NCBI GenBank assembly: GCA_035701115.1
Contig: DASSOA010000036.1
Location: forward strand, 1-43,048
DNA from: DASSKW01 sp035701115
GTDB lineage: Bacteria; Pseudomonadota; Gammaproteobacteria; Natronospirales; REEB76
Reading direction: 5' to 3'
Length of the DNA stretch: 43,048 nt
Both the position numbers and the translations under genes were made by a program. Position 1 is the first letter of the stretch; each line of letters opens with the position of its first letter. Under the pieces are notes generated by a model. That model did no database searches, was not told the origin of the DNA, and was given only the letters and a program-made list of their open reading frames with translations. Of the stretch, positions 31,496 to 38,614 are shown piece after piece.

Positions 31496-34132
31496 ATGCG
31501 CGTAACCAAGCCCATCAAGCAAAGTATCCTGCATCGCACGTATCAGTATCGTGGTGCAAATCACTTTGCGGTCAGTGCCTTCACGATGTTTTCCCTGAGC
31601 GAACCGGGCAGGATTCTTCCAGAAAACGAATTGTGGCAGATCGTTGCGACGGCGTTGGGGCGCGACGCCATGCTGGATGCCGCCATGCCGAAATCGCGCG
31701 GCGAATTCGTCGTCTATGGAAATTTCCACGCGCCGGGCGGCAAACCGGTGCCGGCCGGTTACGTAAGCGTCGCTCTCGGCGGTCTCGAAAAGCGTCTCGA
31801 GGTATTCGGCGACCGATATTGGAAAAAGCTTGCCGGCGTCGGCCTGGGCGTCACTGAACCAGAACCGATCAGCGAAATGCCGCTGACTTTCGCCCGGGCC
31901 TTCGGCGGCAGGGATTACAAGGACAATCCACTTGGCAAAGGCATGGACGCAGTGGAAACGGAGGCGGGTAAGCGCCAGCCGCTGCCGAATCTGGAGCTGC
32001 CAAACCGGCTGATCGGTTCACCTGACGACAAGCCGCCGCCCGCCAGTCTCGGCATGATCGATCTGACCTGGCCGCAGCGTTTCAGGAAAGTCGGCACCTA
32101 CGATCAGCATTGGCTCAAGGAACGTGCGCCGGGACTCGCTGACGATATCGACTGGACGTATTTCAATACAACCGCGCCAGATCAGTGGCTGGACGGCTTT
32201 TTCAAAGGCGATGAACCATTTGTGCTGCGCAACCTCCACCCGCAGCGGCATTTGATCGAAGGCCGTTTGCCTGGATTGATCTCGCGCACTTTTATACTCC
32301 GGAAAAACGAAAGCGGGTTGGATGAATTCCTCGAATTGCCGATGAAACTCGATACGGTCTACTTTCTTCCGGATCAGGATGCCGGAATTGTGTTATGGCG
32401 GGGCGATGTTCTCATCGGTACCGATGATGGAATGGACATCGAACAGCTGATGATCGCCTACGAGCGAATCCGGGATCCGCGCCGCAGCCTCCAGCATTAC
32501 CGGGACGCGCTAAACAAGCGGCTCGACCAGAAAACCCGCGCCAGGTATCTGCTGAACGAGGCGGATCTGATTCCGGAAGGCGATCGCTCCGGCATGCTCG
32601 AAATCATCGAGCGCGGCGACGAAGCGAACGGGCGGGAGGCTCTGCTTTCTAAGCACCTCAAGGCACGCGCCGAAAAGGAGCGCGTGCAGGTTCGTGAAAA
32701 ATTACTGGCTCTGGGGGTCAGGCCCGAGCAACTGCCTGCTTCGCAGTCTGAATCCGGGGTGCAAGCGGTCAACCTCGACGATATTGATCCCGACAAGATG
32801 GCGAACGATGCCAAAACCCGAGTGGAGCAGGCAAGACAGGCCACGATGGACAAGATGCGTGCGCTTTGCGAGCAGCTTGGCCAGAATTTCGACGAGATGC
32901 TCAAAAAGGCCCGATCTCGCGCGGTGTTGCCAAGATTCTCCGGGGCTGGACAGCTGGAAAACATCCGCAAACTCGCGGCCACGCTTCCCGCCGCAGCCGA
33001 AAAACTCAAGGCCTCACTGGCCGGCGCCTCTGGTGGCGATCCGGAGTCGCGATTGAAGCAGGCGGAAGACGCATTCCACCTGGCCTATGCACGTGCCGCA
33101 CACGAGATGGTGAGCGTGTTGCCTGATGAGCGTCGCGCCGGGCTCGACGGCTTGCGGAGCGAGGTGCTGCGGAGACGAAACAGCGGCGAGTCGCTGGCAC
33201 GCATGGACCTGGCAGGCGTCAGTCTGGTTGGCGAGAATCTGGCAGGTGCGGATTTCAGTGGTGCGTTGCTTGAGTTCGCGGATTTCTCGGGGGCCGATCT
33301 TTCCGGTGCCAATTTCAGCGGCGCCATTCTTGCCAAGGCCAATCTCAGTGACACCAGAATGGATGGCGCGGACCTGAGCGGTGCGTGCCTCGGCAAAGCG
33401 GTTCTTTCGGGTGCGCGTGGCGTGGGCGCGAAATTCGATCGTGCGGTACTCAGCGCCGTGTCTTTTTCGGGATGCGCGCTGGAAGCGGCTTCGTTCAGCG
33501 AAACCCAGGTACTGGACGGCAATTTTTCGGATTGTTCCCTCAAACAGGCACGAATATCGCACGTCATTTTCTACAGTTGCGATTTCAGTGGCACGGATTT
33601 TGAAAGCGCAGAGTTCAACAAGAGCGTGGTCATTCAGGGAAAGGCCGAGCGGATTGTACTTGCCCGTGCACGTGGAACGGGATTGCTGTTTGTGAATGTC
33701 TCGCTCGAAGGTGCGCAATGCCGTGAGGCGCAACTGGAAAGTCTGCGCATAGTTGGCGAAAGTTCGCTGAAACATGCGGATTTTACCCGTGCGCATATTC
33801 CGAGATCGAATCTGAGAGCGCTGGACATGCAAAGCGCGCGGTTCGACGGCGCCACTCTGGATCGTTGCGAATTCAGCGATGCCAATCTCAAGGGCGCGCA
33901 TCTGACCGGCGTATCGGCCATTCAGGCGCTGTTCATGCGTACCAATTTCGAGGGGGCCGATCTATCCGGTGCGAATTGCATGGAAGTCATGCTTAATAAG
34001 GCGCGTCTGGTAAACGCAAATCTTGAGAACTCGAATTTCTACGGCGCAGAATTTCTGGGCGTAGTCGTCGGTAATACACGTTTCAACGGCGCCAATCTCA
34101 AGCTGACCAAGCTCAAGGACTGGCACCCATGA
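31496..34132 (+). CDS. DUF2169 domain fused to a pentapeptide-repeat domain
   Basis: An 878-residue protein. The DUF2169 region (about 1-310) shows HFAVSAFTMFSL, RGEFVVYGNFHAPGG, PLTFARAFGG, and YFNTTAPDQWLDGFFKGDEPFVLRNLHP (in pieces). A charged helical segment (about 330-560) joins it to a pentapeptide-repeat domain (about 565-870) with runs such as ADFSGADLSGANFSGA, forming a right-handed square beta-helix. DUF2169 proteins have been described as chaperones/adaptors that load T6SS effectors on VgrG/PAAR (for example in Agrobacterium). ATG 31496 is used because GGAAGCAGG lies just upstream. The usual partner, a DUF4150 PAAR-like protein, is present downstream. Its stop overlaps the next start (ATGA). 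Confidence 0.85.
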   Translation: MRVTKPIKQSILHRTYQYRGANHFAVSAFTMFSLSEPGRILPENELWQIVATALGRDAMLDAAMPKSRGEFVVYGNFHAPGGKPVPAGYVSVALGGLEKRLEVFGDRYWKKLAGVGLGVTEPEPISEMPLTFARAFGGRDYKDNPLGKGMDAVETEAGKRQPLPNLELPNRLIGSPDDKPPPASLGMIDLTWPQRFRKVGTYDQHWLKERAPGLADDIDWTYFNTTAPDQWLDGFFKGDEPFVLRNLHPQRHLIEGRLPGLISRTFILRKNESGLDEFLELPMKLDTVYFLPDQDAGIVLWRGDVLIGTDDGMDIEQLMIAYERIRDPRRSLQHYRDALNKRLDQKTRARYLLNEADLIPEGDRSGMLEIIERGDEANGREALLSKHLKARAEKERVQVREKLLALGVRPEQLPASQSESGVQAVNLDDIDPDKMANDAKTRVEQARQATMDKMRALCEQLGQNFDEMLKKARSRAVLPRFSGAGQLENIRKLAATLPAAAEKLKASLAGASGGDPESRLKQAEDAFHLAYARAAHEMVSVLPDERRAGLDGLRSEVLRRRNSGESLARMDLAGVSLVGENLAGADFSGALLEFADFSGADLSGANFSGAILAKANLSDTRMDGADLSGACLGKAVLSGARGVGAKFDRAVLSAVSFSGCALEAASFSETQVLDGNFSDCSLKQARISHVIFYSCDFSGTDFESAEFNKSVVIQGKAERIVLARARGTGLLFVNVSLEGAQCREAQLESLRIVGESSLKHADFTRAHIPRSNLRALDMQSARFDGATLDRCEFSDANLKGAHLTGVSAIQALFMRTNFEGADLSGANCMEVMLNKARLVNANLENSNFYGAEFLGVVVGNTRFNGANLKLTKLKDWHP

Positions 34133-35184
34133 TGAGCCGTGCAGATCTCGAACAGGCAATTCGCGAAGGTGAGATTATCGCCGGAGAGGATTTTTCAGGG
34201 ATCAACCTTTCCGGCGCAAACCTGTCAGGAGCCGTTTTCCGCGGCGTGCGTTTCGATGGTGCCGATCTAAGTTCGGCGGCCCTTCGGGAGTCGGTTTTCC
34301 ACAATACGACATTCGTTTCAGCCCATGCACCGGGGGTGGATCTTTCGAATGCCGCGCTGGTGCAATGCGATTTGTCCAACGCGGCATTGAGCGGCGCCAA
34401 TTTCAGCTTCGCGCAATTGACAAACGCGGTTATGGTCGGGGCCAGTCTTGGCGGCGCAACATTGGCCAGGACTATCATGCATGCTGCCAATTTGCGTGGA
34501 GCGTCACTGACGGGCGCCAGGCTGGACAAAGCGGTGATGCTGACTGCCATCCTGACTGACGCTGACATGAGCCAGGTAACACTGTCCAATGTCGTACTGT
34601 TGGCGGCAGACATGTCCGGGGTTAAATGCGCCGGATTGTCCGCAATGCAAACGTTGTTCCAGGACGGCAACCTGCTGGGTATGGATTTCAGTGGTCTGAC
34701 ACTGGCGGGATGCCAGTTTCGAAATTGCAGGCTGACCGAAGCCCGCATGACGAAAGGCAATTTCGAGCGTAGCGGCTTCATGGGCGCAAATCTGGAACAG
34801 GCGGATTTTTCAGGCGCGAACCTTGCCAATACCGTGTTTTCCGGCGCGAGATTGACGCGGGCCCGCTTTGGTGGGGCGACGTTGATCCAGGCGCATTTCC
34901 AGCAAGCAAACCTGCAGAGCGCGAGTTTCGAGAACGCCAACCTGGAAATGGCCGGGTTCAATCAGGCAGACTGCACCGGGGCATCGTTTCGCGGCGCGAA
35001 TCTCGCTTATGCAGACTTTTCCCACGCGGTGCTGGATGGTGCGGATCTGAGTGACACAACGCTGCTGCAGGCAAAGCTGCACGCCGTGTCCGACAACGCG
35101 ACACGCTGGTCCGCCGGAAAGGCGCTGGCGCGGGGAACCGATTCAGATCGACTCGAAGCGGAACAGTGGCGATCCGGCCAGTGA
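34129..35184 (+). CDS. Pentapeptide-repeat protein
   Basis: A 351-residue protein made almost entirely of A(D/N)LXX-type repeats from about residue 18 to 325 (INLSGANLSGAVF, ADFSGANLANTVF, ASFENANLEMAGF). It is expected to fold as a long right-handed beta-helix of about 15 coils. It is coupled to the DUF2169 gene by ATGA overlap and looks like a duplication of that gene's C-terminal half. No signal peptide or membrane helix is seen. In a spike-gene context it could be a structural extension, an effector-binding scaffold, or an immunity factor; the sequence does not decide. Confidence 0.85.
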   Translation: MMSRADLEQAIREGEIIAGEDFSGINLSGANLSGAVFRGVRFDGADLSSAALRESVFHNTTFVSAHAPGVDLSNAALVQCDLSNAALSGANFSFAQLTNAVMVGASLGGATLARTIMHAANLRGASLTGARLDKAVMLTAILTDADMSQVTLSNVVLLAADMSGVKCAGLSAMQTLFQDGNLLGMDFSGLTLAGCQFRNCRLTEARMTKGNFERSGFMGANLEQADFSGANLANTVFSGARLTRARFGGATLIQAHFQQANLQSASFENANLEMAGFNQADCTGASFRGANLAYADFSHAVLDGADLSDTTLLQAKLHAVSDNATRWSAGKALARGTDSDRLEAEQWRSGQ

Positions 35185-35201
35185 TGTCAGGAGTACCTAC
35201 G

Positions 35202-35852
35202 ATGCGAACGGCAAGCAAATCCCTGAATAGCGAGCATTCAACTTCTTTGATCGAGGCCCGCGTCACCGGTGTATGCGACGGCGTGCTCGGGCTTGGCAGT
35301 GCATGGGGGGCGATTACCGCCCGTCGTGCGGCTTCCTGTCTGCTGGAACCTGCGGCAGGGGACACCGTACTGGCAACACGTGTGGGCGCCGACAGCTGGT
35401 ACGTCATCGCGGTATTGACCCGTGGTGAAAGTGTACCGGTAGTCTCGCTCCCGGCAGACAGCCAGCTACGCAGTGTGCAAGGTGGTCTGACCGTCACTGC
35501 CCACACCGGACTGGTTCTGGCGGCTGGCGAACAGCTTTCCATCACTACCCCTTCGCTGGAGGTGCAGGCGGAAACCGCACACGGCTCGTTCAGTGTGCTG
35601 CGTACTGCGGCCGGCCTCATTGAAGCGACCGCGACCAGAATGCGGAATGTGGCCGATTTATTCGAAACCGTGGCTGAAGTGATCAGACAGCGTGCCGGTT
35701 CCAGCTTCCGGGAAGTACAGGATCTCGATCATCTGAAGGCGGGGCAGGTCTACTACAAGGCCGAATCCGTGCTCAACATGCGGGGCAAGCATTCAGTACT
35801 GTCAGCCGAAGGTGAAGTGAAGATTGACGGCACCCGCGTGCACCTGGGCTAG
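35202..35852 (+). CDS. DUF3540 protein, putative spike component
   Basis: A 216-residue protein. The N-terminal part (about 12-80) has short beta strands of OB-fold character (ARVTGVCDGVLGL, AGDTVLATRVGADSWYVIAVLTR). A beta-repeat stretch (about 90-150: GLTVTAHTGLVLAAGEQLSITTPSLEVQAE, in pieces) resembles VgrG needle sequence, then a helix and the end HSVLSAEGEVKIDGTRVHLG. DUF3540 proteins recur beside DUF2169 and DUF4150 genes in T6SS clusters. ATG 35202 is chosen because AGGAG is nine bases ahead; GTG 35166 and ATG 35184 are in frame but overlap the previous gene. The needle role is an inference. Confidence 0.78.
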   Translation: MRTASKSLNSEHSTSLIEARVTGVCDGVLGLGSAWGAITARRAASCLLEPAAGDTVLATRVGADSWYVIAVLTRGESVPVVSLPADSQLRSVQGGLTVTAHTGLVLAAGEQLSITTPSLEVQAETAHGSFSVLRTAAGLIEATATRMRNVADLFETVAEVIRQRAGSSFREVQDLDHLKAGQVYYKAESVLNMRGKHSVLSAEGEVKIDGTRVHLG

Positions 35853-35860
35853 GAGGCATC

Positions 35861-36265
35861 ATGTTCGTCAATACCCAGATGGGCGGTCTCAATTTCGGTT
35901 TTCCGGACGTTTGCCTGACACCGATTGTGGTGCCGGTCCCGATCCCGTATCCGAATTTCGCCACCGGGCTGCTCGCAATGCCGTTTACCGCGGCACTCAA
36001 TGTGTTGATCAGCTGCATGCCAACCCATACCGTCTCGACCATGGGCACCATCAGTTTTGGCGATCAGCCGGGCATCGAACTGGGCGTTTTGTCTGGCCTG
36101 TTCATGGGACCGCACCATACGCTCATTCCGAGTTTCACCATGTTGAGTGACGGTATGCCCACATCGCGGCTTACCAGCATGACTGCGCACAACGGCTTCA
36201 GTCTGAACGCACCGGGTTTATCAATCGTGCCCAGTCAATTCTCGGTCCTTTGTCTGATGCCCTGA
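35861..36265 (+). CDS. DUF4150 PAAR-like spike-tip protein
   Basis: A 134-residue protein with the DUF4150 opening MFVNTQMGGLNFGFPDVCLTP and VPIPYPNFATG, followed by MGTISFGDQPGI and MGPHHTLIPSFTMLSDGMPTSRL (in pieces). This family is a PAAR relative that caps the VgrG spike with a small cone. It has only the tip domain and no toxin extension. An AGGAGG site lies just before the ATG, nine bases after the DUF3540 gene. The conserved Cys18 and His residues could take part in metal binding, as in PAAR proteins. Confidence 0.87.
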   Translation: MFVNTQMGGLNFGFPDVCLTPIVVPVPIPYPNFATGLLAMPFTAALNVLISCMPTHTVSTMGTISFGDQPGIELGVLSGLFMGPHHTLIPSFTMLSDGMPTSRLTSMTAHNGFSLNAPGLSIVPSQFSVLCLMP

Positions 36266-36305
36266 TACTCGAGTTTTACACTATCCGGAACCACGGAGAA
36301 ACGTC

Positions 36306-37610
36306 ATGTCAGTTACACAGCACAATTCACTCTGGGCCGATGCCAGCGAGTTTGGGCGGTTCATAAAAATCGAAACAACGGCATACTCCGCCGACAATAC
36401 CTCGAGTGACAGTAACGCTGACGATTACAATCGCTTTGCCAACGTCGCTACGGAATTCTATCAGCTGAAAGACGACGGCACGCCTGTCAAGGACAGCAAT
36501 GGCAATCCCGTGCCATTGTCCGAGCAGTCCGGCGAGTTCGTGGTTACCCGTGTATATGGCGACATCTATTCCTATAACAGTAACAACGAATACACCTGGG
36601 GCGGAAATACAACGTTCAATTTCGGCAGCAACTGGGAAGAAAACCACATTGGTGTCTCCGATCCCTACGTTCCGCCGGACGAGGTATTCAATATACCGGA
36701 ACCAAACTACAGCAACTGGAGCACTACCAAGACGTGGGGTAACGAGTATTCCTACAGCAAGGGCTCGGAATATTCATGGCAGGAAGGCTACAAGGATACC
36801 GGGCGTGTGACCGATCACAATACCGAGGCCGATCTGTTGAAAACCGGTCACTTTTGCAGTTACAGCATTGGTCTGACCTACGAGGAGGCCTATACCGTCG
36901 CATCGGTTGCGCAGTCGGTCAGCGCTGCCAAGAGCAACTTCACGAGCAATCAGGACAACTGGGGCAGCAACTCGCTCGGGCTAAGCGCTGCCTCGCTCGG
37001 GGTATCGAAGTCCTATGGTGACAGCTACGAATATACCTGTGGCAAGGGATTTTCCATCCAGGAGGGCGATACCGAAGAGCACGTCTATGGTACGTCAACG
37101 AGTTATGTTCATGGCGACAGCCACGAGTACGTTGGCTCGCCTCCGACTTTTGATTCCAATAACCCGTTCGTTCCCATTACTCACAAATCCAACAGCTGGT
37201 CGACCGTATACGGTGACAGTCACGATGACGTGCATGGAGACAGCACTGAAACCGTGCACGGCGATCAAACATCGACTGTCTACGGTGTCGCCACCGATCA
37301 TCTTTGGGGTACAAAAAACGAAATTCTCGGTGGCGGTGGCGCGTCACTCAATATGGGCGGCAAGATCGAGATGACCCTTGGTGCCGTACAGGAAACGACC
37401 ATCAGCGCCAAGATTGAGATATTTCTGGGCGTGATGATGGAAATTACTGCCGGCTTCAAGATGGAGGTTGCCGCTGGTGGCAAGGCGGAGTTCGACGATG
37501 GCGTCAAGTTGAATATTGTTAACGGCGTAAAGGTAGAGACCTCTGAAGTAAAGGTCAAAGCGACCGACGGCGCCGAAGTTACGGTGACCGCAATCAAGGT
37601 CATCACCTGA
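36306..37610 (+). CDS. Free-standing gp5-type beta-helix protein, putative spike needle
   Basis: A 434-residue protein rich in Tyr, Ser, Asn and Gly. Residues 301-340 are five consecutive VxGxxxxx octads (VYGDSHDD, VHGDSTET, VHGDQTST, VYGVATDH, LWGTKNEI), the pattern of the phage T4 gp5 triple beta-helix. Related short-period repeats occur at about 205-280 (SYGDSYEY, VYGTSTSY, VHGDSHEY), and hydrophobic alternating strands (GKIEMTLGAV to VTVTAIKVIT) continue to the C-terminus. The N-terminal 120 residues are not recognised. The gene is less GC-rich than its neighbours, hinting at separate acquisition. It could replace the needle missing from VgrG or be a needle-fused effector. Confidence 0.72.
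   Translation: MSVTQHNSLWADASEFGRFIKIETTAYSADNTSSDSNADDYNRFANVATEFYQLKDDGTPVKDSNGNPVPLSEQSGEFVVTRVYGDIYSYNSNNEYTWGGNTTFNFGSNWEENHIGVSDPYVPPDEVFNIPEPNYSNWSTTKTWGNEYSYSKGSEYSWQEGYKDTGRVTDHNTEADLLKTGHFCSYSIGLTYEEAYTVASVAQSVSAAKSNFTSNQDNWGSNSLGLSAASLGVSKSYGDSYEYTCGKGFSIQEGDTEEHVYGTSTSYVHGDSHEYVGSPPTFDSNNPFVPITHKSNSWSTVYGDSHDDVHGDSTETVHGDQTSTVYGVATDHLWGTKNEILGGGGASLNMGGKIEMTLGAVQETTISAKIEIFLGVMMEITAGFKMEVAAGGKAEFDDGVKLNIVNGVKVETSEVKVKATDGAEVTVTAIKVIT
37206..37325 (+). repeat. Five gp5-type VxGxxxxx octad repeats
   Basis: Five 24-base units encode octads with V/L at position 1 and Gly at position 3; four begin VYG or VHG. At the DNA level the units are only loosely similar, so the repetition is maintained at protein level. 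This is the signature of the T4 gp5 C-terminal trimeric beta-helix. Confidence 0.8.
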
Positions 37611-37663
37611 GATCGCCGGAATCAGGAAACGTCGCGCGGCGGCCGGTTGGTCCGTTCGCCGAC

Positions 37664-38323
37664 TCAGTGTTGTGCCGGAATGAGATCCAGAAGAGCATCT
37701 ATCGGTGCAGCAAACGTCAACTCCGTGGCGATCGGTAGCTTGAATTCAAACTCACGCTCCGACGGCTTGGGTACCAGGCCGAGTTGCTGGTTGATCACCC
37801 CCACAATGGTCCCGCGGGACACGTCAATCAGTGGTCCGCCGGCCGCGCCGGAGTAGGCCACACCCTCGACGTAAAGCTGTCTTACGCCTTGTGGGTTTTC
37901 CACTTTCGCCGCAAGCCGTCCGCTGCGCATCGCCAGCACCAGGGAACCGGTTTTTCCGAAGGGGTAACCGAGATGCATGATGGCGGCGCCCGGGATCAGC
38001 CTGTTGCTGTCGCCGAACAGCTCTCCTGTCAGTTTAAGCCCGACTGGATCGTTGAACTTCAACAGCGCGACATCATTTTTTTCGTCCATTTCAACGACGC
38101 TGGTGTCTATGCAGCGCAGTTTCTGCGAAGCAGTCTGAAAGCCCGTCGCATCGTTTGACGGCGAAATTACAATTTTCCCCTGCCCTTTTACCACGTGGGC
38201 GGCTGTCGCCAGATAACCGCTTGAATGTACCGCAAATGCGGTACCGAGAAATTCGACCGAATCACCACTGGGTTTCATTACCAGTGCGCATAGAGGAGCG
38301 AATTTGCGGAACACATTTTCCAT
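37664..38323 (-). CDS. Trypsin-fold (S1C-like) protein lacking the catalytic serine
   Basis: A 219-residue chymotrypsin-fold protein. His43 (TAAHVVKG) and Asp84 (KNDVALLKF) match two of the three catalytic residues. The nucleophile motif, normally GxSGGP, reads SGAAGGPL (158-165), so position 161 is Ala; the codons are unambiguous. No signal peptide is visible (MENVFRKFAPLCALVMK), which suggests a cytoplasmic protein, unlike HtrA/DegP. There is no PDZ domain. Without the serine it is probably a binding protein. It is convergent with the last T6SS gene, 53 bases away, so a link to the secretion locus is possible but unsupported by operon structure. Confidence 0.75.
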   Translation of the reverse strand: MENVFRKFAPLCALVMKPSGDSVEFLGTAFAVHSSGYLATAAHVVKGQGKIVISPSNDATGFQTASQKLRCIDTSVVEMDEKNDVALLKFNDPVGLKLTGELFGDSNRLIPGAAIMHLGYPFGKTGSLVLAMRSGRLAAKVENPQGVRQLYVEGVAYSGAAGGPLIDVSRGTIVGVINQQLGLVPKPSEREFEFKLPIATELTFAAPIDALLDLIPAQH

Positions 38324-38614
38324 GCCTGCCTCGTGTGGCGCCGGTCTGCCCAGACGCGGAGTTACTGTTGCGGGTCAGCAGCAGTCGCCAATTCTACCGT
38401 CAAAATGCCACTGCTCCTCCGCGAACCTCCAACGCTCTGGAACTTCAGCGCCATGGAGCGTGTTTTCACCGAGGCAGGGCATTATCATTGGAGCCGGTTC
38501 CGAACCGGGCTGGCCGTTTTTTCACCAGTCCGGGCGGAATTCACGCCGATTCCGCAAACTTGTGCCGCGCGGCACTGTCTTACCTAGCCACGTCAGTCTG
38601 TTCCGGAGGAACCC
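38324..38614. promoter_or_regulatory. Divergent intergenic region, protease-like gene and BNR gene
   Basis: The 291 bases hold no convincing gene. They contain a hairpin CCGGTT/AACCGG (38494-38508) followed after eight bases by a T6 run, a perfect 14-base palindrome GTGCCGCGCGGCAC (38562-38575) that could be an operator, and the ribosome site CCGGAGGAACCC before 38615. Promoter elements are not clear on either strand. Confidence 0.3.

Noticed and set aside
34129..35184. Pentapeptide protein as a Qnr-type gyrase protector
   Set aside because: Operon position with T6SS spike genes and lack of Qnr-like dimer loops favour a secretion role; nothing supports resistance.
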